Positions 53,247 through 61,166 of a stretch of 64,000 nt of DNA are shown here, piece by piece. A program made the translations under genes and the position numbers. How positions within the stretch are numbered: position 1 is the first letter of the stretch; each line of letters opens with the position of its first letter. The notes below the pieces were generated by a model, which was not told the DNA's origin, searched no databases, and saw only the letters and a list, made by a program, of their open reading frames with translations. Origin of the DNA: Rhizobium phaseoli (GTDB taxonomy: Bacteria > Pseudomonadota > Alphaproteobacteria > Rhizobiales > Rhizobiaceae); the NCBI RefSeq assembly GCF_003985125.1, contig NZ_ML133565.1, forward strand, positions 558,001-622,000. The letters run 5' to 3'.

Positions 53247-55156
53247 GACTCGTCCTCCGGAGTTTGCTTCGGCCAGAACCATCCCGTGAGGGTGATGGCT
53301 ATCGGAATCGCTCCCCAGATCACCGCCCAGGGGGTGAAGATCGAGCCGATCAGCATGATGGTGGTGGCGATCGCCGCCAGGAACGGCCAGATCGAATTGG
53401 CTGGCATGGCTTCCCGCGCTTCCGGCTCGGCAGCCATAACGCTGCTGACGATTACTTCGCGTCGGTCGAGCCTGAGGCCCGTGGCCACCGGCAAGGTCTC
53501 TCCGTCCGCCCAGAGTGGTGCGGCGGATCGAACAACCGGGATGTGGCGGAAATTGTAGGGGGGAGGGGGCGAGGATGTGGCCCATTCCAGCGTCGAGGCG
53601 TTCCAGGGGTTCGGCCCTGCGAGCGGGCCGAATTTGAAGCTGCGCACCGCGTCGATGAAGAAGATGAGGAAGCCGGCAGCCAGGATGACGGCGCTGAGAC
53701 TGACGAAAAGGTTCAAGCCTGCCCAGGGCAATTCCGGCGGATAGGTATAGATGCGTCGCGGCATGCCTTGCAGGCCGAGGATGTGCATCGGGAAGAAGGT
53801 CAGGTGAAAGCCGGTGAAGATGAGGCCGAAGGCCCATCGGCCGAGCCTTTCGCTCATCATGCGGCCGGTCATCTTCGGGAACCAATAGTAGATCGCGCCG
53901 ATGAGCGGGAAGACGGAACCGCCGATCAGCACATAATGGAAATGTGCGACGACGAAATAGGTGTCGTGAACCTGCGTGTCGAGCGGCACGGAGGCCACCA
54001 TCACGCCGGTCATTCCGCCGATGACGAAGGTAATCAGGAAGCCGATGATGAAAAGCAGCGGTGTCTTGAAGACGGGACGTCCGTCCCACAACGTCGCCAA
54101 CCAGCAGAAGATCTGGGTCCCGGCAGGAATGGCGATCGCCATGCTGGAGGCGGTGAAGAAGCTGCTTCCGAGACGAGGCAGACCGGCAACGAACATGTGA
54201 TGGACCCAAAGCCCGAAAGCCAGAACACCGGTCGCGATCATCGCCAGGACAAGCGGCAGATAGCCAAAGACCGGGCGCCGGGTGAACGTCGAGATCATGG
54301 CGGACACCATGCCGACGGCGGGCAGGAAGATGATGTAAACCTCCGGGTGGCCGAAGAACCAGAACAGGTGCTGCCAGAGAAGGACGTCGCCGCCTTCCGA
54401 GGGATTGTAGAATTGCGTGCCGACCAGCCGGTCGAGAATGAGCGAAGAGGAGCTGAACATGATAGCCGGCATGGCCAGGATGACGAGAAAGGCCGTCACC
54501 AGCATCGACCAGACGAAGAGCGGAATGCGATTGAGCGACATGCCAGGCGCCCGCAGCTTGAAGACGGTCACGACGATTTCGACGGCGACGGCAAGGGCGG
54601 ATACTTCGGTGAAGGTGATCATCTGTGCCCAGAGGTCCACCCGCTTTCCCGCGCCATATTGCGGACCGGCCAACGGCACGTAAGAGAACCAGCCAACATC
54701 GGGGGCGGTATCGAGAGCCAGAGAGATCCAGAGAAGCAGCCCCCCGGCCAGAAATATCCAATAGGAGAAGGCATTCAGCCTTGGAAAGGCGATGTTGCGC
54801 GTTCCGACCATCAGCGGAACAAGATAGACCGCCATTGCCTCCATCACCGGCACGGCGAAAAGGAACATCATGTTGCTCCCGTGTACGGTGAAAATCTGGT
54901 TATAGCGGTCGGCGCTGATGAAGCGTGCCTCCGGGAAAGCAAGCTGCAGGCGCATCGACAGCGCAAGCACGCCGCCGAGGAGCAGGAAGAGGAAGGCTGT
55001 CGCGATATAACGCCGCCCGATGATCTTGTGATCGACCGTGGACAATGCCGCCAGCAGCCCTGACGGCGTCGACCAAGTTCGCCTGAGAAGGGCTTCGGCG
55101 CCTTCATCGCCGGCTGCCAGATCAGCGGGGGATGGGATATTGGCCTGGCCGGTCAT
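53243..55156 (-). CDS. ctaD: Cytochrome c oxidase subunit I (caa3 type)
   Basis: A 637-residue heme-copper oxidase catalytic subunit. Heme a ligand region FTVHGSNMMF, CuB/Tyr region WFFGHPEVYIIFLPAVGM, and HFHYVLIGG with the remaining heme ligands are all present; the glutamate in GHPEV marks an A-type proton pathway. After the twelve core helices come an extra soluble stretch and two more helices (about residues 590-632), the usual subunit I/III extension of caa3 oxidases. It reduces oxygen to water and pumps protons. Start overlaps the subunit II stop by 4 bp. Confidence 0.92.
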   Translation of the reverse strand: MTGQANIPSPADLAAGDEGAEALLRRTWSTPSGLLAALSTVDHKIIGRRYIATAFLFLLLGGVLALSMRLQLAFPEARFISADRYNQIFTVHGSNMMFLFAVPVMEAMAVYLVPLMVGTRNIAFPRLNAFSYWIFLAGGLLLWISLALDTAPDVGWFSYVPLAGPQYGAGKRVDLWAQMITFTEVSALAVAVEIVVTVFKLRAPGMSLNRIPLFVWSMLVTAFLVILAMPAIMFSSSSLILDRLVGTQFYNPSEGGDVLLWQHLFWFFGHPEVYIIFLPAVGMVSAMISTFTRRPVFGYLPLVLAMIATGVLAFGLWVHHMFVAGLPRLGSSFFTASSMAIAIPAGTQIFCWLATLWDGRPVFKTPLLFIIGFLITFVIGGMTGVMVASVPLDTQVHDTYFVVAHFHYVLIGGSVFPLIGAIYYWFPKMTGRMMSERLGRWAFGLIFTGFHLTFFPMHILGLQGMPRRIYTYPPELPWAGLNLFVSLSAVILAAGFLIFFIDAVRSFKFGPLAGPNPWNASTLEWATSSPPPPYNFRHIPVVRSAAPLWADGETLPVATGLRLDRREVIVSSVMAAEPEAREAMPANSIWPFLAAIATTIMLIGSIFTPWAVIWGAIPIAITLTGWFWPKQTPEDES

Positions 55157-56151
55157 CGGAGTTCACTCAGATAGGCAGTCAATTGCCGCAGCTCTTCGCT
55201 GGTGAGGGGAACCAAGGGCATGTTGTTTCCCGGCTTCAACGTCTGCGGATCGGCAATCCACGCGGCGATCGAGCCCCGGCTATTCTCCAGCAGCCCCGCC
55301 CCGATCATGCTGCGGCTGCCGACATGGGTAAGATCCGGTCCTGAGATGCCGCCCGCAGCAGTGCCGCGGACCGTGTGGCAGGCGGCGCATGGCTTGCTGA
55401 TAAAGACCAGCTTGCCCGCCGCGGCATCGCCATCGGCCGGCTCGACCGCCGCTCTTCGCTGCGCGTCCAGCCAGCGGGCATACTCGTCAGGCTCCTCGGC
55501 AACCACCAGCAGAGCCATGTGGCTGTGCTGCAGGCCGCAGAATTCGGCGCATTGACCGCGATAGATTCCAGGTTTGTCTGCATGAAGCGTCAGCCCGTTC
55601 TCGCGGCCGGGAACCAGATCCTGCTTTCCCGTCAGGTTCGGTATCCAGAATGAGTGAATGACGTCCGTTGCCTCCAGGCGCAGCCGGACGTCGGTTCCCA
55701 CCGGAATATGCAGTTCGTTGGCCGTCTGAAAGGTTTTGGCCGGGTCCGCATCAAGATAAGTGAACTGCCACCACCATTGCTGGCCCCGAACGACGATCGT
55801 CGCAGGATCAGCCTCGCGCCAGTCGATGCTGCGCGTGGCGTAAAAGCTCGAGACGGTCAGAAATGTTATGACGAGAACGGTCCCCACAATTGCCGCGCTT
55901 ACGACCCTGCCCATGGAACGCTCGGTCTGAGGCCTGCCGGGCGCCGGGTTGTTACTGCGAAGCAGGGCCCAGGCCATCACGGCCATGACCAGCACGAAGA
56001 CGACGCCGCAGACCGCGACGAACAGCAATAGCAACTCTCTAAGCTCCATGGCTGAAGGTCCATCGGCATTCAGCGCCGATTGCGGATCGCCAGTGCAGCT
56101 GGAGAGAAACAGGAGATGGGGGAGTAGAGAAGAGGCGCGCGGGATCTTCAA
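55153..56151 (-). CDS. ctaC: Cytochrome c oxidase subunit II with fused cytochrome c (caa3 type)
   Basis: A 332-residue subunit II. A lipoprotein-type signal ends at FLSSC (Cys19). Two helices follow, then the CuA domain with HSFWIPNLTGKQD and GQCAEFCGLQHSHM providing the copper ligands. The C-terminal 100 residues are a fused cytochrome c with CAACH and methionine ligand NNMPLVP, which defines the caa3 class. ATG 56151 overlaps the cytochrome gene upstream by 4 bp. Confidence 0.92.
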   Translation of the reverse strand: MKIPRASSLLPHLLFLSSCTGDPQSALNADGPSAMELRELLLLFVAVCGVVFVLVMAVMAWALLRSNNPAPGRPQTERSMGRVVSAAIVGTVLVITFLTVSSFYATRSIDWREADPATIVVRGQQWWWQFTYLDADPAKTFQTANELHIPVGTDVRLRLEATDVIHSFWIPNLTGKQDLVPGRENGLTLHADKPGIYRGQCAEFCGLQHSHMALLVVAEEPDEYARWLDAQRRAAVEPADGDAAAGKLVFISKPCAACHTVRGTAAGGISGPDLTHVGSRSMIGAGLLENSRGSIAAWIADPQTLKPGNNMPLVPLTSEELRQLTAYLSELR

Positions 56152-56900
56152 GGCCGAACACCTCGATCGGAACGGACGCCGGCCGGTCCCTCCTCGAAAT
56201 GGCTTGCCGCCGGTGCGCGGTTCTCGGCTGGTCTGGTATGTTTGTCGTCGTTCCGGCTTGGCGCAGTATAGGGTGCCGAATAGGCGCCGATCGTCCTGAT
56301 GTAGCCTGCGAGCTGCCAGATCTGGTCGCTCGTCATCTTGTTGGCGAAGGACGGCATGCCATTAGGCCGTCCGTCGCGAATGGATGCCACGACCGAGACC
56401 ATTTCCGAACCGTACAGCCACCAGCCATCGAGAAATGAAGGGCCGGTTCCGCCTCGCCCATCTCCATGGCAGATAGGGCAGCCGAACCAGGAATAAAGAC
56501 GCTTGCCTTGGCTCAGATCATAGGCGGTGGTTTCATAGGGCTTGTCGAGGGCGAAATAGACGTCGGGCGGTGTCCCGCCGATCTTGTCGGGCATCAGCCG
56601 GAACTGGTCGAGCGCTGAGGTAACAGGGGGATCGGCGCGATATTGCCTGGGATGCCTTGCCCAGCCGATCACGGCGCCGATAGCAAACACGCAGAGAATT
56701 GCTGCCGAGGCGAACCAAATTCCGGGCTTTTTTTCGGTTATTCGGTCGAGACGCGGTCGTAGCTCAACCAAGGCACCCATCGCGGCGGGATAGGCCCGAT
56801 CCTGCCGTGGACGAAGTGCCCAGCCGATAGCTGCCGCTGCGGCGGCCACGCAGAAAAGCGTCGCTGCCATAAACCAGCTTCGGTTCTTGCTTTGGCGCAT
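56148..56900 (-). CDS. Membrane cytochrome c with duplicated transmembrane unit
   Basis: A 250-residue protein. Residues 9-53 and 61-106 are a tandem repeat: each starts WF, has a helix ending IGWA, then RPRQ or HPRQ, and ends D-R/K-I. A single class I cytochrome c domain follows, with CPICH (140-144) and methionine ligand in RPNGMPSF. The C-tail is polar and probably disordered. It lies between the molybdo-oxidoreductase and the oxidase, overlapping subunit II by 4 bp, so it likely shuttles electrons between them. Confidence 0.8.
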   Translation of the reverse strand: MRQSKNRSWFMAATLFCVAAAAAAIGWALRPRQDRAYPAAMGALVELRPRLDRITEKKPGIWFASAAILCVFAIGAVIGWARHPRQYRADPPVTSALDQFRLMPDKIGGTPPDVYFALDKPYETTAYDLSQGKRLYSWFGCPICHGDGRGGTGPSFLDGWWLYGSEMVSVVASIRDGRPNGMPSFANKMTSDQIWQLAGYIRTIGAYSAPYTAPSRNDDKHTRPAENRAPAASHFEEGPAGVRSDRGVRP

Positions 56901-56914
56901 CGCCGAAACCTGGT

Positions 56915-59317
56915 TCAGGACCGCGAGGATTGGGCGGAGAGGCTGAGACGCACCGGCAGCAGCTTATAAGACGGCGTCTTGGCCTTAGCATCATGATGCG
57001 CCAGCGGAAAGAGCGGGTTCGCCTCCGGATAATAGGCTGCGCAGCAGCCGGCCGGAATATCGTGCCGCACGACTTTGAATTCTGTGACGCGGCGCATCTT
57101 TGCGACTTCGATGGCCGTCGTCAGATCGACGAAGTCACCCTCTTTGAAGCCCAGCCTGAGAATGTCCTCCTCGTTCATGAAGACCACCTTTCTCGTCCCC
57201 TTCACGCCGCGGTAGCGATCGCCATAGGCATAGATCGTCGTATTGAACTGATCGTTCGCGCGCAGGGTGGTAAGGTTGAGAACCTCCCCGGCGCCGGAAC
57301 CGATATCGAGTTCGGGAAAGAGCCGCGATGGGGTGATGAAGTTGGCTTTCTGGTTCGCAGTCGTCCATTTTCGCTCCCGCGCCGGTACGGGTCTCGGAAT
57401 GCCGCCTGGCTGGAACATGCGTTTGTTGAAATCCCTGAATGTCTCGGGATAGGTCGCTTCGATCGCGTCGCGGATCTTCGAATAGTCGCCGACCCATTCA
57501 TCCCAGGGCACCCGACCTTTCGTCAGCGTTGCTTTGGCCATGCCGGCGATGATTGCAGGTTCCGACAGCAGCTCGTCGCTTGCCGGTTTTGCCCTTCCGC
57601 GCGAGCCGTGGAAATGCGCCACCGAGCTTTCGATGGAGACGGCTTGCGGGCCGCTTGCCTGATCATCGATCTCGATCCGGCCGAGGCAGGGCAGGAGGTA
57701 GGCAATCTCGCCATGGATCACATGGCTGCGATTGAGTTTGGTTGCAATCTGGACACTGAGGCGCAGTTTCCGCCAAGCCTCTTCCATCGCCTCCGTTTCC
57801 GGAACCGCACGCAAGAAATTACCGCCGAGCCCGACAAATGCCTTTGCCTCCCCTTGCATGATGGCTTTGCAGGTATCGACCGTCGAGCGCCCCTCCCATC
57901 TCGGAGGCTCGAAGTGATAAAGTACCGACAGCTTGTCGAGCGGGACGAGCGCGGGCTTTTCGGTTATTCCGACCGTGCGCTGTCCCTGAACGTTCGAATG
58001 TCCTCGCACGGCGCAGATGTTTGCGCCCGGCTTACCGACATTGCCGCGCAACAGCGCGAGATTGGCGACCATGTGGACGTTCTGGACGCCCATCACATGC
58101 TGGGTCAGGCCCATGCCGTAGATCATCAGCACGGCCTCTGAATGCGCATAGATGCGCGCCGCCTGGATCATCTGTTCGCGGGTCAGGCCGGAAACACGCT
58201 CCAGTTCGGCCCAATCGTGCCGACGGGCGGTGTCGGCGAACTCTTCGAAGCCCGACGTATGCGTGTTGATGAAATCGTGGTCGAGCACGTGCTTCTTGTC
58301 GGCTGCGGCGATGGAAGCGGCAAAGGCGACCGCCGCAGCGTTGTCCGGTTTGTCAGGAACGGCGTCGGAGCCTGAAACCTTGCTCGCGCCTATCGCCTTC
58401 AAGGCATCGTCGGCTTCGATCAAGGCTTTGCAGACCCCGAACAGGGCTGCGATATCACCGCCGTTCTTCACCTGGAAATATTCCGAGGAAATCGGCGTCG
58501 ATCGGCCGGTCAGCATCTGGCTCGGCATTTGCGGGTTGATGAAACGCTCAAGGCCGGCTTCGCGCAGCGGATTGAAGGTGACGATCCTGACGCCTCTATC
58601 GGCCGCATCCTGCAGATCGTGCAGCATTCTCGGCGAAGAGGTGGCGACATTCTGCGCCAGGTAGAAGATGCAGTCGCAGTTCTGGAAGTCCGAAAGGATC
58701 GCCGTGCCGACGGTCGCGCCGATGCTTTCCGGGAGCCCGACCGACGTGCTTTCGTGGCACATATTCGAGGAGTCGGGTAAGTTATTGCTGCCGAAGATGC
58801 GCGCAAAAAGCTGATACATGTAGGAGGTTTCCAGGGAGGCGCGACCCGAGGTGTAGAAATCCACCTGCTGCGGAGGAATGGAACGCAGCTCTCTGCCGAT
58901 TTCGTCAAAGGCCTCGTCCCAGCTCACCGGTTCGTATTTGTCCGTCGCGCTGTTCCATCGCATCGGGTGGGTAAGCCGACCCTGCTCCTCGAGATCGTGA
59001 TCGCTCCATTGCTCCAGTTCCTGCAATGTATGGGCGGCAAAAAAAGCGCGGTTCGCCCGGCGCGTGGTGATCTCCCAGGCAGTTGCCTTTGCGCCCTCCT
59101 CGCAGAATTCCATCGCATGCGGTTTTGCAGGCTTGGCCCAGGCACAGCTCACGCACATATAGCCGTCCGGTTTGTTGTGGTGGGCAAGCAGCGACGATCC
59201 GGATCGCGGGACGTGCTCGCGCAGAAGGATTTCTCCGACAGCTCTCGCCGCTCCCCAGCCGCCCGCCGTCCCTGTGTTTTCTCCAATTGTTGGGTGATGT
59301 TTCGACTTCGTTGACAT
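56915..59317 (-). CDS. YdeP/FdhF-family molybdopterin oxidoreductase
   Basis: An 800-residue protein of the formate-dehydrogenase-alpha-like (YdeP, TIGR01701-like) group. Three cysteines near the N-terminus, C55, C58 and C72, match an Fe-S site, but the fourth ligand is not evident. Mo-site segment NMCHESTS (Cys187) corresponds to the cysteine/selenocysteine ligand of formate dehydrogenases. Later blocks such as GMGLTQHVMGVQNVHMVANL and RGHSNVQGQRTVGI bind the cofactor. No Tat signal, so cytoplasmic. Substrate unknown. ATG 59317 follows GGGGAG; the frame is open to 59467. First gene of the oxidase operon, behind an EcfG-type promoter. Confidence 0.82.
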   Translation of the reverse strand: MSTKSKHHPTIGENTGTAGGWGAARAVGEILLREHVPRSGSSLLAHHNKPDGYMCVSCAWAKPAKPHAMEFCEEGAKATAWEITTRRANRAFFAAHTLQELEQWSDHDLEEQGRLTHPMRWNSATDKYEPVSWDEAFDEIGRELRSIPPQQVDFYTSGRASLETSYMYQLFARIFGSNNLPDSSNMCHESTSVGLPESIGATVGTAILSDFQNCDCIFYLAQNVATSSPRMLHDLQDAADRGVRIVTFNPLREAGLERFINPQMPSQMLTGRSTPISSEYFQVKNGGDIAALFGVCKALIEADDALKAIGASKVSGSDAVPDKPDNAAAVAFAASIAAADKKHVLDHDFINTHTSGFEEFADTARRHDWAELERVSGLTREQMIQAARIYAHSEAVLMIYGMGLTQHVMGVQNVHMVANLALLRGNVGKPGANICAVRGHSNVQGQRTVGITEKPALVPLDKLSVLYHFEPPRWEGRSTVDTCKAIMQGEAKAFVGLGGNFLRAVPETEAMEEAWRKLRLSVQIATKLNRSHVIHGEIAYLLPCLGRIEIDDQASGPQAVSIESSVAHFHGSRGRAKPASDELLSEPAIIAGMAKATLTKGRVPWDEWVGDYSKIRDAIEATYPETFRDFNKRMFQPGGIPRPVPARERKWTTANQKANFITPSRLFPELDIGSGAGEVLNLTTLRANDQFNTTIYAYGDRYRGVKGTRKVVFMNEEDILRLGFKEGDFVDLTTAIEVAKMRRVTEFKVVRHDIPAGCCAAYYPEANPLFPLAHHDAKAKTPSYKLLPVRLSLSAQSSRS

Positions 59318-59372
59318 GTCTAGCTCCCCACAGTGCCGAAGCGGAAATCCCCGGCAAGTTATTCGCGGTCCG

Positions 59373-59397
59373 AACTCTCCGGGGAACAAACTGTTCC
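59373..59397 (-). promoter_or_regulatory. EcfG-type promoter before the molybdo-oxidoreductase/oxidase operon
   Basis: Minus strand GGAAC (59397-59393), N17, GTT (59375-59373), 56 bp upstream of ATG 59317. It probably drives seven genes down to 51354. Confidence 0.75.
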
Positions 59398-59482
59398 AGG
59401 CGTGCCAGCGGAGGCGCCTGACGATTGCCGGGACTGAGAGGCGAATGAACGATCCCTGACGGCTCAATCATGGCGCAGGCGC

Positions 59483-59740
59483 TCAGAGTGGTGTCGGCGC
59501 CTCGGCCTCGACCTCAGCATAGAGCTGGCCGCACATCGTCAGCGATCGCCGCATGGCAGCGACCCGGTCCTCGGCGTCTTTGGAGGAATAGGCCCAGATT
59601 TCGGTGGCCCAGCTCTTGCCATCCATCTCGTACTGAAGGGCGAATTTGTAGAGACGTCGCGCGTCCGCGTCGCTGCTTAAGAAAGCGCGATCCGGATCGT
59701 CGCAGTGCTCTCTGTTGCGGGGGAAACGTATAACATTCAC
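59483..59740 (-). CDS. Small hypothetical protein, 85 residues
   Basis: A soluble alpha/beta-looking protein, MNVIRFPRNREHCDDPDRAF at the start and then YKFALQYEMDGKSWATEIWA, with an acidic end. No family recognised. GTG 59740 is chosen because GAGGAG precedes it by 9 bp; an ATG at 59851 would place the start inside or ahead of the promoter. A clean EcfG-type promoter ends 61 bp upstream, which is the main support. Confidence 0.6.
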   Translation of the reverse strand: MNVIRFPRNREHCDDPDRAFLSSDADARRLYKFALQYEMDGKSWATEIWAYSSKDAEDRVAAMRRSLTMCGQLYAEVEAEAPTPL

Positions 59741-59800
59741 AACAACGTGCTCCTCGGATCGCCTCGTCGCCAAGGCTCGACAGGCGCTTTCCAAGGACCA

Positions 59801-59825
59801 AACCAGACCACTTGAATTTCGTTCC
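59801..59825 (-). promoter_or_regulatory. EcfG-type promoter before the 85-residue protein gene
   Basis: Minus strand GGAAC (59825-59821), N17, GTT (59803-59801). It is the rightmost such site found; none is seen before the polysaccharide genes beyond 60 kb. Confidence 0.72.
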
Positions 59826-60020
59826 CTTCGATTGCCGTTGGAGCGGTTCATCGTCCGACCGTCGAAGCACGCGCGCCAGAAAGCAGTTGATTGCGGAGCG
59901 CCGGAAGCGGACTACCCTCCCATGCGGGGGGCGCAGGCTGGCACGACGGCGGTTGACGTTGCCGCACGCACGGCACGTCGGCGACACGTTCCCTCTTGAT
60001 CGGCGAGGCCTTGGGTCTCT

Positions 60021-61124
60021 TCAGGCGTAGGCGAAGCCTTTCGTCACACCGACCGACGGAACATTTCGTGCCATGACTTTCAGATCCTCGCGAACCATCT
60101 CCGCAACCAGCTGATCAAGACTGGTCTCGTGTTTCCACCCAAGCTTCGTGTGCGCTTTCGTCGGATCGCCAATCAGAAGATCAACTTCTGTCGGACGGAA
60201 GTAGGTTGGATCGATTTCCACCACACACTGACCGGATGTCTTGTCGTATCCCTTTTCCTCGACCCCGCTGCCACGCCAGTCGATCGGCATGCCCACCTTG
60301 GCGAAGGCCTTGTCCACAAAGGAACGAACCGAATGCGTTTCGCCGGTCGCCAGGACATAGTCTCCCGGTTCGTCCTGCTGCAGCATCAGCCACATGCCGC
60401 GGACATATTCTCGCGCATGTCCCCAGTCGCGCTTGGCGTCCAAATTGCCGAGATAGAGCTTCTCCTGCAATCCAAGATGGATCGCAGCCGCCGCCCGGGT
60501 GATTTTACGCGTGACGAATGTTTCGCCGCGGATCGGGCTTTCATGATTGAACAAAATCCCGTTGGAGGCATGCATGCCGTAGGCCTCGCGATAATTGACC
60601 ACAATCCAATAGGCATAGAGCTTGGCCGCCGCGTAGGGTGAGCGAGGGTAGAAAGGTGTCGTTTCGCTCTGCGGAACTTCCTGGACTTTGCCGTAGAGTT
60701 CCGAGGTGGATGCCTGATAGAAGCGCGTCTTCTTGGTCAGCCCCAGCAGGCGAATTGCTTCAAGCAGCCGCAGGGTGCCGGTTCCATCGGCGTTGGCAGT
60801 ATATTCCGGTGTCTCGAAGGAAACTTGAACGTGGCTCTGCGCGGCGAGATTATAAATCTCGTCCGGCTGCGTTTCCTGTATGACGCGGATGAGATTGGTC
60901 GAATCGGTCATATCCCCGAAGTGCAAAATGAAGCGAGGATTCTCGACATGGGGGTCCTCGTACAGATGCTCGATGCGACTGGTATTGAAGGACGACGAGC
61001 GTCGTTTGAGGCCGTGAACGATATAGCCCTTGTCCAGGAGCAGTTCGGCCAAATATGCACCGTCCTGCCCTGTTATGCCCGTAATCAGCGCAACTTTTCG
61101 GTTCTTTTTCATTCCGGCATCCAT
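60021..61124 (-). CDS. gmd: GDP-mannose 4,6-dehydratase
   Basis: Converts GDP-mannose to GDP-4-keto-6-deoxymannose, the first step to GDP-fucose, GDP-rhamnose and related deoxysugars. A 367-residue extended SDR with NADP motif [16 protein letters not shown], the [15 protein letters not shown] block, catalytic STSELYGKV and [10 protein letters not shown], and the [13 protein letters not shown] substrate loop, all diagnostic of Gmd. GGAGAG precedes ATG 61124. It lies 42 bp downstream of the Wzz/BY-kinase gene, suggesting one exopolysaccharide operon. No GDP-fucose synthase follows within the window. Confidence 0.93.
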   Translation of the reverse strand: MDAGMKKNRKVALITGITGQDGAYLAELLLDKGYIVHGLKRRSSSFNTSRIEHLYEDPHVENPRFILHFGDMTDSTNLIRVIQETQPDEIYNLAAQSHVQVSFETPEYTANADGTGTLRLLEAIRLLGLTKKTRFYQASTSELYGKVQEVPQSETTPFYPRSPYAAAKLYAYWIVVNYREAYGMHASNGILFNHESPIRGETFVTRKITRAAAAIHLGLQEKLYLGNLDAKRDWGHAREYVRGMWLMLQQDEPGDYVLATGETHSVRSFVDKAFAKVGMPIDWRGSGVEEKGYDKTSGQCVVEIDPTYFRPTEVDLLIGDPTKAHTKLGWKHETSLDQLVAEMVREDLKVMARNVPSVGVTKGFAYA

Positions 61125-61166
61125 GGTTACTCTCCAATTCGAATACTGCCGAAGTATATTGCTGCG

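Noticed and set aside
53264..55063. Long plus-strand open frame of 599 codons opposite oxidase subunit I
   Set aside because: Antisense shadow, rich in Glu, Gln, Asp and His in a pattern typical of reversed membrane-protein codons.
59715..59999. Plus-strand 94-codon open frame in the gap before gmd
   Set aside because: It runs antisense through the EcfG-type promoter and the start of the 85-residue gene, and has no family features. The gap otherwise shows nothing I can support.
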